Below, piece by piece: positions 13,101 through 23,900 of a stretch of 64,000 nucleotides of DNA. Source of the DNA: Meandrina meandrites (lineage: Eukaryota; Cnidaria; Anthozoa; Scleractinia; Meandrinidae); NCBI GenBank assembly GCA_963693305.1, contig OY855903.1, positions 53,155,650-53,219,649 of the forward strand, given 5' to 3'. The stretch's first letter is position 1. Each line of letters opens with the position of its first letter. A model generated the notes under the pieces. That model saw only the letters and a list, made by a program, of their open reading frames with translations, ran no database searches and was not told where the DNA came from. The position numbers and the translations under genes were made by a program.

Positions 13101-13953
13101 TCAGTCAATGCATTGTTATACACTGTTGTGGTGAAAAAAGCCCATTTCACATTAAAAAGCAGCGGATCAGCCGGCCAGTTCTGACTAATGGTAGGCGCCC
13201 TAAGTTTCCAAGATGAGCTCCCCGTGCTGTAATCTGATGTAGCTATCCGTTTGAAAGAAATGAATTAAATTACATCGCTTTTAGTTCCGGCCGGAAAAGA
13301 AAAAGTTTGTCAGTTTTAAAGTAGCAAGAAAGCGATATATGAAAATCACGGTAGTCACAAAGTAGTGTTTTGCCTGAATTGTTACGTATTTTGTAATTAT
13401 TTGGTGTAAACAGCGAAGGTTCGTCAATTCGCGCTCAGAAATCATTTTCGTTCGTTCTAACCAATTACAGAGTTTTATTGATGCATTCGTGAACGTTTCG
13501 CGCCCCTCTCACTTGTGTGTGTGTATTTGTTTTTCAACACTGTTTATTGACTTACTGATTTTTGACAGCTGTTTTCACTGACTTTGTATAATTTGCTGAC
13601 TGCTTACGCCTCAAGATAGCTATTTTTCATGATTTTTATACTTATCGAGTTTTCCTTTTCTGCAGCGTGGAAAACAACAATGGCAAGTAGGAAACAGTTT
13701 CGACGATAACTTCGACAGCATCGACTTTAATGCGCGAAATGATTCAAAGCACCGAAATGACAGGAGATTTTCTAACCCACATCGGAAGCAAGACTTCAGA
13801 TCATTCGAAGAAAGGCAATTTGATTCAAGAAGAACTTCGTCTAATCCCAGGAGGGGAAACAAGGATTTTACCTCAAACAGAGGATTTCGATTTAATAACG
13901 AACCACGTGGCAAAAAGTCGAAGCCGCAATTTTTGAAGCGGTATACTTTTTGA
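2816..13953 (+). CDS. ZCCHC7: Zinc finger CCHC domain-containing protein 7 (TRAMP complex zinc-knuckle subunit)
   Basis: Coding exons: 2816-2895, 4930-5024, 5756-5929, 6537-6580, 6820-6865, 7075-7106, 8016-8135, 8377-8478, 9171-9242, 9954-9989, 10448-10543, 10732-11005, 11242-11355, 11693-11811, 12505-12591, 13666-13953. All junctions are GT-AG and in phase, giving 592 aa. The N-terminus is acidic, with a YSQVHYA motif like the vertebrate protein. Five zinc knuckles follow at about residues 180-193, 202-215, 220-233, 244-257 and 288-301. Between knuckles 4 and 5 lies RWRQYHL, matching the IWRxYxL motif with which Air1/2 proteins bind the Trf4/PAPD5 poly(A) polymerase. The tail is basic and proline-containing. 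By family knowledge it delivers nuclear RNAs to TRAMP and the exosome. Human ZCCHC7 is of similar length (about 540 aa). Confidence 0.93.
3220..3490. mobile_element. MITE with TACCGTATTTTCTTGA termini (ZCCHC7 intron)
   Basis: The left end TACCGTATTTTCTTGA is inverted at the right end as TCAAGAAAATACAGTA, within about 270 bp that code for nothing. The interior has repeated AATAAACGC-like phrases. Fragments with the related GGGCTTATTTTTGG phrase occur at about 1495-1545, 47695-47735, 53035-53085, 53390-53440 and 55585-55640, so the family is abundant here. A TA target is likely. Confidence 0.7.
4032..4674. mobile_element. TTAA-target MITE with GGTGATTCCACTGA termini
   Basis: The element is bounded by TTAA at 4028-4031 and 4675-4678. 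Termini are GGTGATTCCACTGA and its inverse TCAGTGGAATCACC. TTAA duplications are typical of piggyBac-like and Kolobok-like elements. The host sequence at about 3870-4730 has its own inverted ends (ATACCAGGCTGCATT against AATGCACCCTGGTCTATA), so this looks like an insertion into an older element. A related end (GGGGGAATGACCTTAA) lies at about 29424-29441. Confidence 0.75.
5281..5455 (+). mobile_element. SINE fragment, family C (3' part)
   Basis: Diverged copy of the 3' two thirds of the SINE at 9500-9794 and 50350-50660. It shares GGGCAAGA, CTCTACCCAGG, the AATAGAAATACTCCTAG phrase and the AACCAGGATAAGTT...CTTGGCCTGAT tail. The tRNA-like head is missing. It lies in ZCCHC7 intron 3. Confidence 0.75.
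7131..7328. mobile_element. Short MITE with GTGTGGTTCCAGAAAATATC termini, plus a partial second copy
   Basis: Inverted ends begin GTGTGGTTCCAGAAAATATC and are at least 25 bp long, with a G-rich interior. ATT flanks both sides, a possible 3-bp target duplication. The right-hand ~70 bp recur almost perfectly at 7555-7624, so a truncated duplicate lies about 225 bp downstream. This is ZCCHC7 intron sequence. Confidence 0.75.
7755..7853 (-). mobile_element. tRNA-derived SINE, family B
   Basis: The minus strand reads GGTAGCTCAGTTGGTAG (A-box-like), then GCGGAGGTCATGGGTTCAAA (B-box-like), then a poly-T/A tail. It resembles the copies at 54519-54607 and 60200-60340. The cloverleaf is degenerate, so this is not a functional tRNA gene. 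Confidence 0.75.
8016..10543 (+). CDS. ZCCHC7: ZCCHC7 exons encoding the five CCHC zinc knuckles
   Basis: Five CX2CX4HX4C knuckles read CYNCNEKGHLSQNC, CFLCGGVGHVKRYC, CFNCYEPGHMSKQC, CNRCHVLGHLANEC and CYNCGSQGHYGHEC. All metal ligands are present. Knuckles 3, 4 and 5 are each cut by a phase-0 intron at the same place, directly before the residue preceding the last Cys. Knuckles 1 and 2 are uninterrupted. As I recall it, the third knuckle of the human protein lacks the usual glycine-histidine pair, whereas here it is intact. Confidence 0.93.
8556..8890. repeat. ZCCHC7 intron 9: probable old dispersed repeat
   Basis: Non-coding. CACCATAATCCAATGGTGCACGC near the left end is echoed by GTGCACCATAACTCAATAGCGCA near the right end, which suggests a decayed element. 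No termini or second copy were found in the window. Confidence 0.3.
9500..9794 (-). mobile_element. tRNA-derived SINE, family C, near full length
   Basis: The minus strand starts at about 9794 with GGCGTGGTGGCCTAATGGTT (A box), then GGTTCGAGCCCTGGCC (B box). A body follows with CTCTCTCCACCCAGGTGTAT, AAATGGGTACCGGTG and ACTCCTAGTCGCTTCATGCT, and a tail reading GCTCGTATGCAGACTTTACC. It is very similar to the plus-strand copy at 50350-50660. It lies in ZCCHC7 intron 10. Confidence 0.88.
10108..10335. repeat. Dispersed repeat R1 (ZCCHC7 intron 11)
   Basis: Phrases such as CACAGACAATCCA, GAACCAATCAAA, GAAGCGCGGGAAAAC, CGAGTCACGA/CAAGTCACGA and TTGGTTTT recur in the same order at about 46826-46960. 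Both copies are non-coding. The family is unnamed here. Confidence 0.6.
12709..13200. mobile_element. Outer MITE of a nested pair, TA target
   Basis: TAGGGCG...CATTAGTCAGAACTGG on the left is inverted on the right (CCAGTTCTGACTAATGG...CGCCCTA). TA flanks at 12707-12708 and 13201-13202. It is interrupted by a second element at 12762-13064. It lies in the last intron of ZCCHC7. Confidence 0.8.
12762..13064. mobile_element. Inner MITE with perfect 15-bp inverted ends
   Basis: The left end GGGTGCTTACCATTT is the exact reverse complement of the right end AAATGGTAAGCACCC. The 303-bp element lies wholly within the outer MITE, so it inserted later. Confidence 0.8.
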
Positions 13954-14079
13954 ATTGTGATAGCAGTACGTATTTTTTAATCAGTTTTGGGTGACGATAA
14001 TTGCGCCGGTTCACAATCCCAAACTTCACCTTTGCCATTTCATTTCCAACTCGAAGTTTCGACCCTTCTTACTTAAGAC

Positions 14080-14355
14080 AAAAAGGTAAAGGTAAAGCAA
14101 CTTTATTTATACACGGTTTGTGTTTAAAGCTAGAAGCTTGTGGGGCCGTGTATATGAAACAAATATTAAATAAACATAACATGATTAAAAATCCCAACTG
14201 GCAGGAGGCAGACCAGTTGGCTATTTACAAGTATGACCGAGGATTTGAACTCGGGACAACCGAGAACAAATTCAGATAGCGGTCAGAACGGGACTTGAAC
14301 CAGGGACCTCCGGATTTCAAGTCCGGCGCTCTAACCACTCGGCCATGCTGCCTCC
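14080..14355 (-). mobile_element. tRNA-derived SINE, family A (Ser/Leu-like head)
   Basis: From 14355 the minus strand reads GGAGGCAGCATGGCCGAGTG (A box), a stem with loop CTTGAAA, then CTGGTTCAAGTCCCG (B box). The long body ends in a (TTTACC)n tail near 14080. A long variable arm is lacking and a body is attached, so it is a SINE rather than a tRNA-Ser gene. A truncated relative lies at 44184-44310. Confidence 0.8.
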
Positions 14356-15647
14356 TTGTTGACTGCTGGTTTCACGGGGCATAAACACGAGCATAAGCGG
14401 ATACGAGAATCGAACACACTTATTCTTTTGATGCTGTCCTTGCTAAAACACCGCGACTTAAACATAAACGTATTTTCTTGTAATTTTGTTAATGCTCATG
14501 CCACGGCGATTCTTGGTGAGAACTGCATAAGAAGCCGGAATGTCTTTATTCGCTCATTTTGTGTTTGTGCTTATGCCCAGTGTGAAAAAAGCAAGCTTTT
14601 ATAACAATACATGATTTTCCTTATTCTCACCTCATGCCGGTCTCCTGGTACAACGTAGATGGATTTCCGCCGGGCAGAAATCTGACTGCGATTGCAGGCT
14701 GTCTTGGGAGCTTATTGGATAGTTGTATGTTATTTGTTTTTCTTTTCAAGAAAGAAGACTTATGGTAGTCAAATTTAATCCCTTTTATAAGAATAACTCA
14801 GGTGACTGAGCCAAACTGCAGAGCACTTTTATTAATACATTGCAAAACTGTTCAATAGCTTATCGAAATAAACTTTTTTTACTAGCCAAAGTAGGCGAAT
14901 TTTTCTCTTTTAGTGCCTGAGAATGGACCTGAAAGGCTCGATACCAGAAACGTAGCCCTACAGTGAGAGCCTAGGGTCCCTCTGTCTCCTTCGGCTGCGA
15001 AGGAGACTTAGGGTCTCTTTGATTGGTTGTACGTTGCGCGCGAAATTTCAAAATCGAGCAATGACCAATCAGTGCGTTACACGTAGGTCTGCGTCATCAG
15101 TATGGAATTTCTCATGACAAATCTCGGACGTCTCCGAGCGGCGAAAGAATCCACAATACCGGAAAAGATGGTGGCTGATGCATTTACCTAAAAACGCTTA
15201 ACTCGCATAATTGAACTAATTCTGAAGATTAAAAAGGTTAATCCTAAACACGTTCATAAAAATGCACAGAAAAGCTTTGAAAACTTCAAACCCAGTATGA
15301 ACAATGTTGTAATAACCGGTTCGAATCTCAAAACATGGCTTAGTTTCAATGTGCCCTGTTCGTGTTGGGTTCGCATGGTGCAGCCGCCATGTTCTTTTAG
15401 CCTGCGTAGCAAACGTTCCGCATTTTGGGTGCGCAAAAATTGAGACGAAGGCAAAAAACACCGGGAGGGGGAGGGTATTCCAGTTTTTTTGCTCTCGCCC
15501 CAATTTTTGCGCGGCCAAGAAGCGAGAAGCGGATCGTATCGCGTTCGCGCTCTACGAGAACGCTTGCTATGAAGAAGAACTCTTATAGCCGTTTTTAATA
15601 GCATTTTTCATTAATTAAAAAATGGTGTTCAAGAATTAATTCATTAA

Positions 15648-16684
15648 GGTGGAGTACACCCGATTTTGAGTGAAATTTTAACCCTTAGTATGCTAAATTT
15701 ACTCCAAAAGACACGTTTTTTAACCGTTAAATTGATTTTTTTAGCGCTACGATGCTAAATTTCTCTAAACTTTGCCAGAAATGCATTTTCTTACACTGCA
15801 GTAAGATTTTGAGGAAGATTTCACCTAAAAATGTACAATATTTTACTTTGGCGCATGCGCATAAGCCAAACTTTGAACTTGTTTTTGTTGTTTTTCTTTG
15901 TTGTTTTTTTTTGCCGAACAGTTCTGATTTTTTTTCCTCGTAGCGTTGCTTTTCGTTTTTCTCTGCTTTCTTATTCTCTCTACCTTCTACACCGTACATC
16001 CTTTCTTTTGAACTGAAAAGTTTCGATCTTTAGCAATGAAAAGTTTTGGAAAAGAGACCATGATCAAGTACAGGTATATTGGCCCGTTTTACCACCAATT
16101 TTGCACCCAAAAACTGATCACGTTTTTTCTGATTAGCTCTGTCAGAATGCAGTCAATTGTCAAAATGGACAGTCCTGTGGAAAGATCTATTCAACCGTTT
16201 TAGTTGCATATCCCAAGAATCTGTTGACCTGCAAATTCGTGACGTTACAAGTGGTTGAATGGACATTCCTCCAAATCCCGGAATAATCCGGACTTAGCAT
16301 ATTAAGGGTTAAGAGGTTTAAGGAAGGGATAGAAGAAAGAAAATTATTTTTGAACCACCAACAGACAGTTGACCCCACGCAAGAGCACCCCAGGTTGTCG
16401 GGGGACTGTTTGGGTGTCCATCTACTAATTTTTAACTTCAAATTCTAATTTTAAAATCACATTAAATCTTGAATATTTCTTAAATCTCCAAATTTAACTA
16501 AACCTTTGAGAAAAACTATCTCTTCCCAAACATCTCCAAAAATCACCCAAAAATATACAAAACCCCACTAAACAAAGCTTTGTGAAATGAGCATAGAGTT
16601 TCTGGATTACTCGAAACGCGGACGAGATATTCGCATTAAACCAAGTTTAGCGGTGGAAAAGCAGGCTTCAGGTGTACCCCCGCC
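15648..16684. mobile_element. TTAA MITE (GGYGGGGGTACACC family) split by another TTAA element
   Basis: Ends are GGTGGAGTACACC and GGTGTACCCCCGCC, flanked by TTAA at 15644-15647 and 16685-16688. The two halves match, in inverted order, the uninterrupted 389-bp copy at 61235-61623. The extra ~627 bp is a second element (15682-16308). Confidence 0.85.
15682..16308. mobile_element. TTAA element inserted inside the 15648-16684 MITE
   Basis: Inverted ends are CCCTTAGTATGCTAA and TTAGCATATTAAGGG, flanked by TTAA at 15678-15681 and 16309-16312. The copy at 61235-61623 has a single TTAA at the corresponding place, which serves as an empty site and confirms the insertion. The open frames inside are not recognisable. 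Confidence 0.8.
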
Positions 16685-17926
16685 TTAAAGAACATTAATT
16701 CATTAAGGAATTTATTTTAGAGTCTTAGAGTCTTCATCAAATTCGAAGTGCCACTCCTTCGCATTGCGTTCTGGTTTGCGTGTAAGCTTTTGCCTAGTAT
16801 GAGCCAAACAATTCCAATTGCCATTATCATTTGTTTGCTTTTCAGAGAAGCAGAAATTCTTTTACAGTAAGAACGTTCGATCGTTTTTGTCGATTTTTGT
16901 TTCATTTTTTTTAGCTTCGCGTGAAAACAATGATGAAAATTGTTAAATCCAGTCCACTGCAGTTTACTATTGTTATTTTTACATTAACAGGTTAGTTGGG
17001 CCAGAATTGGCCAATATTAACTGGTACTCGTTGATTCTCGTTCTCGGTGTGTGAGACCAGTCTGAGCCCGCAAATTTTTCTACGAAGTTGCTAAGCAACT
17101 GATCACACCGTTGCGGGCGAACAACTTTCCAGGTACACTTTAGTGCTCTAGCTTATGCTTGATCGGATAACACAAGTTGACAAAAATTTGCCATAAACGA
17201 CACTTCTCTCTTGACTGAGGTAGTATTTTCGACTGACACGAAAGTAGTCGTGTGCATGGAAAACGTTGCTAAAAACCCCTTCGTTTAACTAAGAAATTAA
17301 AAGGTAGTTTATTGAAGTTTAACAATCAGGTAAGTTATTGAGCAATCTCGGTCTCAGAGCTTACTTGGCATTCCTTTCCAAAATGGCGTCATCTTGCAAG
17401 GAAACGCCGAGAAGGCTCTTGGGGTGAGGTGAGTTCCTTTGAGGTCTTTTATAAGGGACTGTGGCGAGGCTACATGTTGTGACGAACTGGTGACGAGTAA
17501 AGAGCCCGAAGATTATACTTAAGGCAAGGCAAGGTAGCCGTAGACTGAACAAGACTTGAATTTATCTTCGACTTTTTCTTCCTGCTTACTTCCTTCCATG
17601 TTCATTGCTTCCTTCCTTCTTCCGTCTCTTTCTCACGGACATCATTCAGAGGTTTCCATGACTGACTTATGACCGAGTTAATTTGCACCCTGAGTTTATT
17701 TACATAGGGCACCCCGACATTTGCAATAATATTTTGACCGATTTGCCTTTCATCGACCGGAAACGAAGTGCAGTTATTTTTCCTAAAATAATTGGATACA
17801 GACCAAGAATGCTGTTAAAAGACCTAGACTTTGACATTACCAAAACATTATTGCTTTACGCTGACGGTGAACTCGTGAGCTAACTACAGCTATAGCACAG
17901 CACGCTCATACACAGATCACGCCAAA

Positions 17927-20900
17927 ATGTTTGGGGATAGAGTTTATCCGCGATTTCTCCTTTATGCATCGGTGCTATTCAGCTGTGGAGCTTCTTCTCT
18001 TGAAGGTATTTCTAGAAACTTCGGTATTTTTCCCTCTGGATGTTACGTAACTTGCAAATTTTACCTACGTTTGTGCATCACTTGCAACTTGTTCGTGTTA
18101 AAAATCTTTTAGATTTCCCGTGACGTGGCGCTCTTGTTAACGTTAAATCAGTGAGCTTTTTTTCCGAGTTAAACACCATGAAAAAAGAGTCAAAAAAGCA
18201 CCAACCCGGATTTGTTGTTTATCGTGCTATGCGCGGAGAACAGTTACATCGCTTTTACTGCTCTCACTCCCACACATATACCCAAAGGAAATGTTTTCAA
18301 GCCACGATCCCCAGAAAGAATACTGTTATAGGCTGAATTTAGAACGACACTAATTAAGGCCGTTAATTAGTAACTATATCGAACAATTATTACATGAACA
18401 GAATTACTGAACCCATTACTGAATTCCTACTGTCATTACTTGATAAATTCTCCCTTCTTTTACATTACTTCAAATTCAAGAAGGCAGGTGATGAGAGTTG
18501 CGGAATTGATCTCATCGAAGACATATTGATCATGAACTAAATTCTTGCATGGAGAATGACAGAGATGTATGAAAACAGTTCGGAGAATTTCGTTGCTTAT
18601 CACAATATGTAAATGGCTAAACGCACGATTTGCTTAAAAGAAGGTAAATTTAACTTTTCGGTAAAATATCGCCATCGATAAACAGAGATCTCTTTATAAA
18701 GAGCGCATTAGTAGTTCAGTATTTCTCAAGAAACTTTGACTCGAACTATGTTTACACGTATCAGAAATGATTGGTCAAAATATCAATTAGAGTTTTTTCC
18801 TTTCCTGACGCTGATGGTAATTTGGACGGAAACTCTTTTCATCAGCTATTTTCAAGCTCTGCGGCTGGAGTTTAAGTTGACCTTAAAAACGGCAGTGGTA
18901 AATCAAAAGTACATCATAAGATAACAACAGTAAGTCATTGCTTTTTCTAAGGCATGCGGAATTTTCAGAAATAGCTGCCATGAATGGCAACTTCCAACCA
19001 GTGTGTCTTGCACATCTGTTCCTTAACAGATGAATTTGATTGAATTTACGTGAGCTCATCCATGGAATATATTTATTTTTACCCCAAGCATGGAAAGGTC
19101 ACGACGCGTTAAACTGAATTCGTTGCCAGCATTGTTGTGAGAATGCTGTCATACTGTTTTTGATCTTTTAAAACTGTTGGGTTTCTATCTAATTATGTTC
19201 TTGGTGTTGAATGATCTTCTAAATAGCCATCAGGAAATGACTGAGCTTGGTTTAGTATCAGGTTGATTACGCATGTGTTGTGCTTGCAAACAATTCCTTA
19301 ATTGGCGCCCAATCTTTCTCGGAATAGTCTCGCTGGCTCTGACCGCCCGCCGGACGTCATGTAAGAAGAAATGGATTTACCGCGCATTAAACGTGGACTC
19401 CTTGATTTTCCCTTAGTATCAATCTCGTTCCCAGAGCCTGCGTTTGACCTGCTGTCGGGAAACGCAACGGCTCTGGGCGATTCAAAAACCGGAACCAGGA
19501 ATTTCTGGTTTCGGTTTGATTCTCCGCGTGCGTCGGTGATTGTGGTTGAAATGAACCATTCTCGTCCCCCCGTGGCCGCGATCCTTCTGGTCTGCGCCAG
19601 GAATCGAGACCTCTGCCTGCTCCCAATTTCTGAGCATGCGCAGAGTACTCGTTCTGTAGTTTTCAGCCAATCAAATTTGTTACATTTGACAATGAGGTAT
19701 TGGACGCGGCCACAGGTCTCGATTCCTGGCGCAGACCAGAAGGATGTAAATGTAAAAAAAAAATGTAAATGTTGTTTATAGTGGTCATGCACTTACCTTA
19801 AAGATAGCTAATTTACAGGCATCGCAGCCTCTGGAGACGAGAATGGAAATGAGATTTGGCCATATTTTTGGCGGGCTTTCAGTCTAGCCCAGAGGTCTCT
19901 GGGGACGAGATTGCCTTAGTATGGGCTACTTCGTTCGTTTGAAATTTGAGTTATTCTCGGGGTTACCTGTGGTATAAAAAAAGCACATAAAGGCATGTTG
20001 GTAAAGTAGACGAAGCATACCACCTCGGGTTTGACGAGAGGTTGTGTCAAAGAACACGTCAAAACAATTAATCAAACGAAAAAGAAAAATGTTTCTTCGT
20101 TCTCTCATCAGAACGACGTTTCATTGACAGCCACGTGACTTGTGCTCAGGACTTCATCCAACTTGTCGTAAAATTGAACTCACACCTCTGGCAAACGCTT
20201 GCGTCCAAGATTGACATGCATCTTAACGACGAACACTGCAAACCATTCTTTGTGAATAGTTCGCATGTCTTCATAAGGACACCGCATTATGGCTGCGGTA
20301 CAAAGTCCGAGGTCACCCGAGATAACGTGATTTTCACCAATACGTTTATTGCGCGAGAGGAGACTGGCGCCGACCAGCAGGTATCGTTTTTCCCGGATGT
20401 AGAAGTTGGTTTTCGTTGCACTTACGACAGAAGGAAAGTACCGCCTGTGACAGGTATGCAATAAATGAGAAGTGAAAAGAAAAGGAATAAATGGATAAAT
20501 GAAGTAAGACGAGTAACTCGGACGTGTAGTGGAGTAATTATTGTTTACGCTCGCGGTTCCTTAATCTTAATCCGTAAGAGTATGTTGCTAATTTAATTTT
20601 TGTTCGCTTCTAAAACACGAGAGACAGCATTTCATCACATTTTCAAACACCGAGAAGAGAGTTGAAAGTACGACGTACAACGGAGTGTTTTTGAATGAAT
20701 TCTTGGTGTATGAAACCGTGACGAAACACCATCTCGATTGTTTGATATACACCTCATTGAAGAAACGTTGACCATATGAAAAGCATAAACCATGAACGAT
20801 ATGACCCAATGGCATTCTCGGTAGACAGCATTGGTAAGCTTAGCTATATTCCACTGATTGATAATCAAGATATTTTCTTTTTTTTTTTGAGAGCCTTAAG

Positions 20901-23900
20901 AGCACGATTTATGCAACTTGTCCATAGGCGTACGGGCCGGGGGGGCTGGGGGGGCTGCAGCCCCCCCCCCCCCCCCCCCCCCCCAAATTTTGGGCAACTG
21001 TTGAGGCCTCAAATGTAATAAAGGTCCTAAGTGTAATAACTTTTGGTCCTAAATGTAATAAAGGTCCTAAGTGTAATAACTTTTGGTCCTAAATGTAATA
21101 AAGGTCCCAAGTGTAATAACGTTTTGCCCTGAATGTAGTAAAGGTCCCAAGTGCAAAAACTTTTGGTCCTAAATGTAATAAGGTTCAGCTCGTGACGTTA
21201 CATTCGGCTAAGGAATCAGACACCCATTTCTTTTTATGCTGATAGTAAAGTGGTTTTACCTAACCCTTGCTAAACTTTCAGATAGTATTACATGCTAATT
21301 CCATTGACTTGTTTTGCTTAGTTTTGACTATTACACACTAGTTGTTAGATGATGTTTCACGGGTTAAGTAAAGAGGACAAGTTATTTCTTTTGTGTAATA
21401 ATAGTTCTTGTTACTCCCGTTAATTCGAGACAGGTCGAAAGGAAGTTGTCGCATTACTCTGAATCTTTGTGTACTCAGTAAATAGACTGTTGAGGCTCCT
21501 AAGTTGTTTGATGAAAATATTAATTATTTTAAGCGCCTGATAAAACTCTAAAATGCATAGACGTATCGAAGCTTCTGCCTCTTTATTAGTTTATTTATAG
21601 GAACTACTGCATGCGATACATTTAAAGTTAAATTTAAAATGGTAGCATTTTTAAACGTACAAGCAAAAATATACAGCCTAGAGTTTAAATGAAACTGAAA
21701 ACTTTGTTTAGTACACATGGGTGGTGAGTGCCGTGACTAAAAATTAGGAGCGTTTGTGCGTGAGGACTCCAAATGAGAATGGCTGACCATATGTATGAGG
21801 CAAAAGGGCAACCTGTACGGAGCATTTCATCCCCTCCATGGTTTATTTACTTCAAGAAAATCAAAACTTGGAAATAAGGGTCTAAGCCTGTGGAACTAAC
21901 AGATAGATCAGTAGTGAGAATAGTAACAAAGGAAAAAAACACAAGAACAAAGTACTTGAGTTAGCATATGCCGGATTGACACTAATAGTAACAATAATAA
22001 CAGTCAGTGTTCAATAAGCAGACATGCTTGTAAGTCCATTGGGTTCTAGGCTGGATAACTACATGTATAACATTTGTAACAAAAATCAACCCTCTACAAA
22101 AAAGTACAATTATGTGTAGATTTACAATGTGGATAATACCGTATACTTAAATGTCTACAAGTGCTATTCTTAAAGAGAGCCAAAGAAGGTTGGGTGGGTA
22201 AGAATTTTTGTGGCAACACTTTGGGTAGCCTGCGTGCCTTCCGTCTCCTACTTCCTTCTTTAAGGTGAGGGGAACGACTATACATAGGCTACGCTTTTGG
22301 GAGGTCAAAGAACTTTGCAGTGAAACTACAGATGCGTAGATAAGACCGCATGGCCTTGATTGACATAAAGGGAGAGCGGCAAGGGGGCTGGCCGGCCCAG
22401 GATAGCACGTCAGATATACTGCCGGGTACAAGGGGTGAATATGACATTTGGACGTAACACAAGAGTGTTTGTCGTGCCAGCATATTTGCGTGACAGATCT
22501 GTTTGTTTGAGTGGATAGCTCAGATCTCTCTTTCATGGTTGTCTTATCGACTTAAATTTATATACATTGTAAACTGGCTTAAATTGTAGACTTAGATATT
22601 CATATGATTGAACTGGTCTAAAATGACATTGGTCAAAATTTACTACTTTTGTTGTTACTATAATTAAGTAAGAGATAATTACTGAGAACGGAAGTAATGA
22701 TCCATATAATTTCATGACACCAAGCTATTACACTTAGGACCTTTATTACATTTAGGACCAAAAGATATTACACTTAGGACCTTTATTACATTTAGGACCA
22801 AAAGTTATTACACTTAGGACCTTTATTACATTTAGGGACATTTATTACATTTGAGGCCTCAACACAACTCAGATTTTTTGGGCAGCAAAAGAAATTTGGG
22901 CAAAGCCAGTTTTAAAAGAACTTTCCATGTTTTTGTTTTTTGAAGAGATAGATATTTTCTATTTTAACCTGAAGTCGGCGTGGTAAAGCCAGTTAAATTC
23001 ACACGAGACAGTGGTTGCCCAGCACGTGATGAGTTTCTGGTTATTAATGTAGTACATATCCTTGCAGTGATACCTGCTACATCGTGTTCAGCAGAACGAT
23101 CATTCAGTGCGTTGCGCAGATTGAGAACGTACCTGAGAAACACCATGCAGCTGACCATGGGGCAACAACGTGTCAGTAATGTTCATCGCACTTATTAACA
23201 TTGAAAGGGAAGATGCCAACTCTGTAGTCAACAATGACATGGATCGTATCATTGATATCTTTGGCCGTCGAAATGACCGAGACAGCTATTTCTTTTAACA
23301 TGTTTTATGAGCTCATATCATAGATTCATTTGTAAGAATAATTTCACATCGTAAGTAGGCCTATGTTAGAGCATCGTATATGACCCTCGTTTCTTTTCGA
23401 CTTTTTCGTAAAAATTTGGGCAACTTGCGAGAATTTTTTGGGCAAATGGTTCACCGCCCCCCTGGTAAAAAATTGCCCGTACGGCTATGAACTTGTCATA
23501 TTATTATGTTTATTCTGTCACAGACAACGATTATTTTTTCCGATTTCCCAGTAACATTTGGGTCGCATCGTTCATGGTTTATGCTTTTCATGGGTCAACG
23601 ATTCTTCAATCAGGTGTATACATGTATTCAATCGAAGCTAAAGCTCAATTAAGATCAGATATCCACACTTTCATCACCACCACACTTCCATCACGGTTTT
23701 GATTAAACTGGATGGAACATATCAAGCACGCGACACAGTGTTTCATAGTATTTTCAATATTTCTTCGAGGTGTTTGGAAATGTGATGAAACACTCTCTTG
23801 AGTGTTTGATATATCTTCTCTATCGAAAGTAAAACTACGGAGAAAACGGAAAAATATGTTACGTACTTTTGGACTTTTGGGCGTCATCCAAACAATAGGC

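Larger units (their letters stand above)
13954..17926. other. Intergenic region between ZCCHC7 and the ZP-N/Ig gene
   Basis: No gene is supported in these 4 kb. The stretch contains the ZCCHC7 3'UTR, a SINE at 14080-14355 and GC-richer repeat-like sequence at about 14940-15560. That sequence includes a pair of AGCCTGCGTAGCAAAC/CGCTTGCTATG-like inverted ends at about 15398-15570. A TTAA element pair lies at 15648-16684. The promoter of the ZP-N/Ig gene should lie in the last few hundred bases. A 66-codon open frame at 17683-17883 shows no recognisable domain. Confidence 0.5.
20629..23793. mobile_element. Foldback element hosting a nested hAT transposon
   Basis: The left arm (about 20629-20815) and right arm (about 23556-23793) are imperfect reverse complements. 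Shared phrases are TTTCATCACATTTTCAAACA and AAAAGCATAAACCATGAACG. The sequence between the arms is interrupted by the hAT element at 20923-23489. Confidence 0.7.

Noticed and set aside
14283..14355. Possible tRNA-Ser(UGA) gene on the minus strand
   Set aside because: A and B boxes and a TGA anticodon loop are present, but the long variable arm of tRNA-Ser is missing. A SINE body and (TTTACC)n tail follow, and a related copy exists at 44184-44310.
17683..17883. 66-codon open frame just upstream of the ZP-N/Ig start codon
   Set aside because: No signal peptide, domain or splice link to the downstream exon. More likely promoter or 5'UTR sequence.
19371..19781. 136-codon open frame on the plus strand, overlapping a 164-codon frame on the minus strand
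   Set aside because: Both lie over an inverted repeat and repeat-like sequence in an intron. No domain and no splice support.
20961..20985. Functional role for long C or G tracts (also near 46258, 48809, 50511)
   Set aside because: Homopolymer runs inside repeats or introns. Likely slippage products or assembly-sensitive stretches, with no supporting motif.
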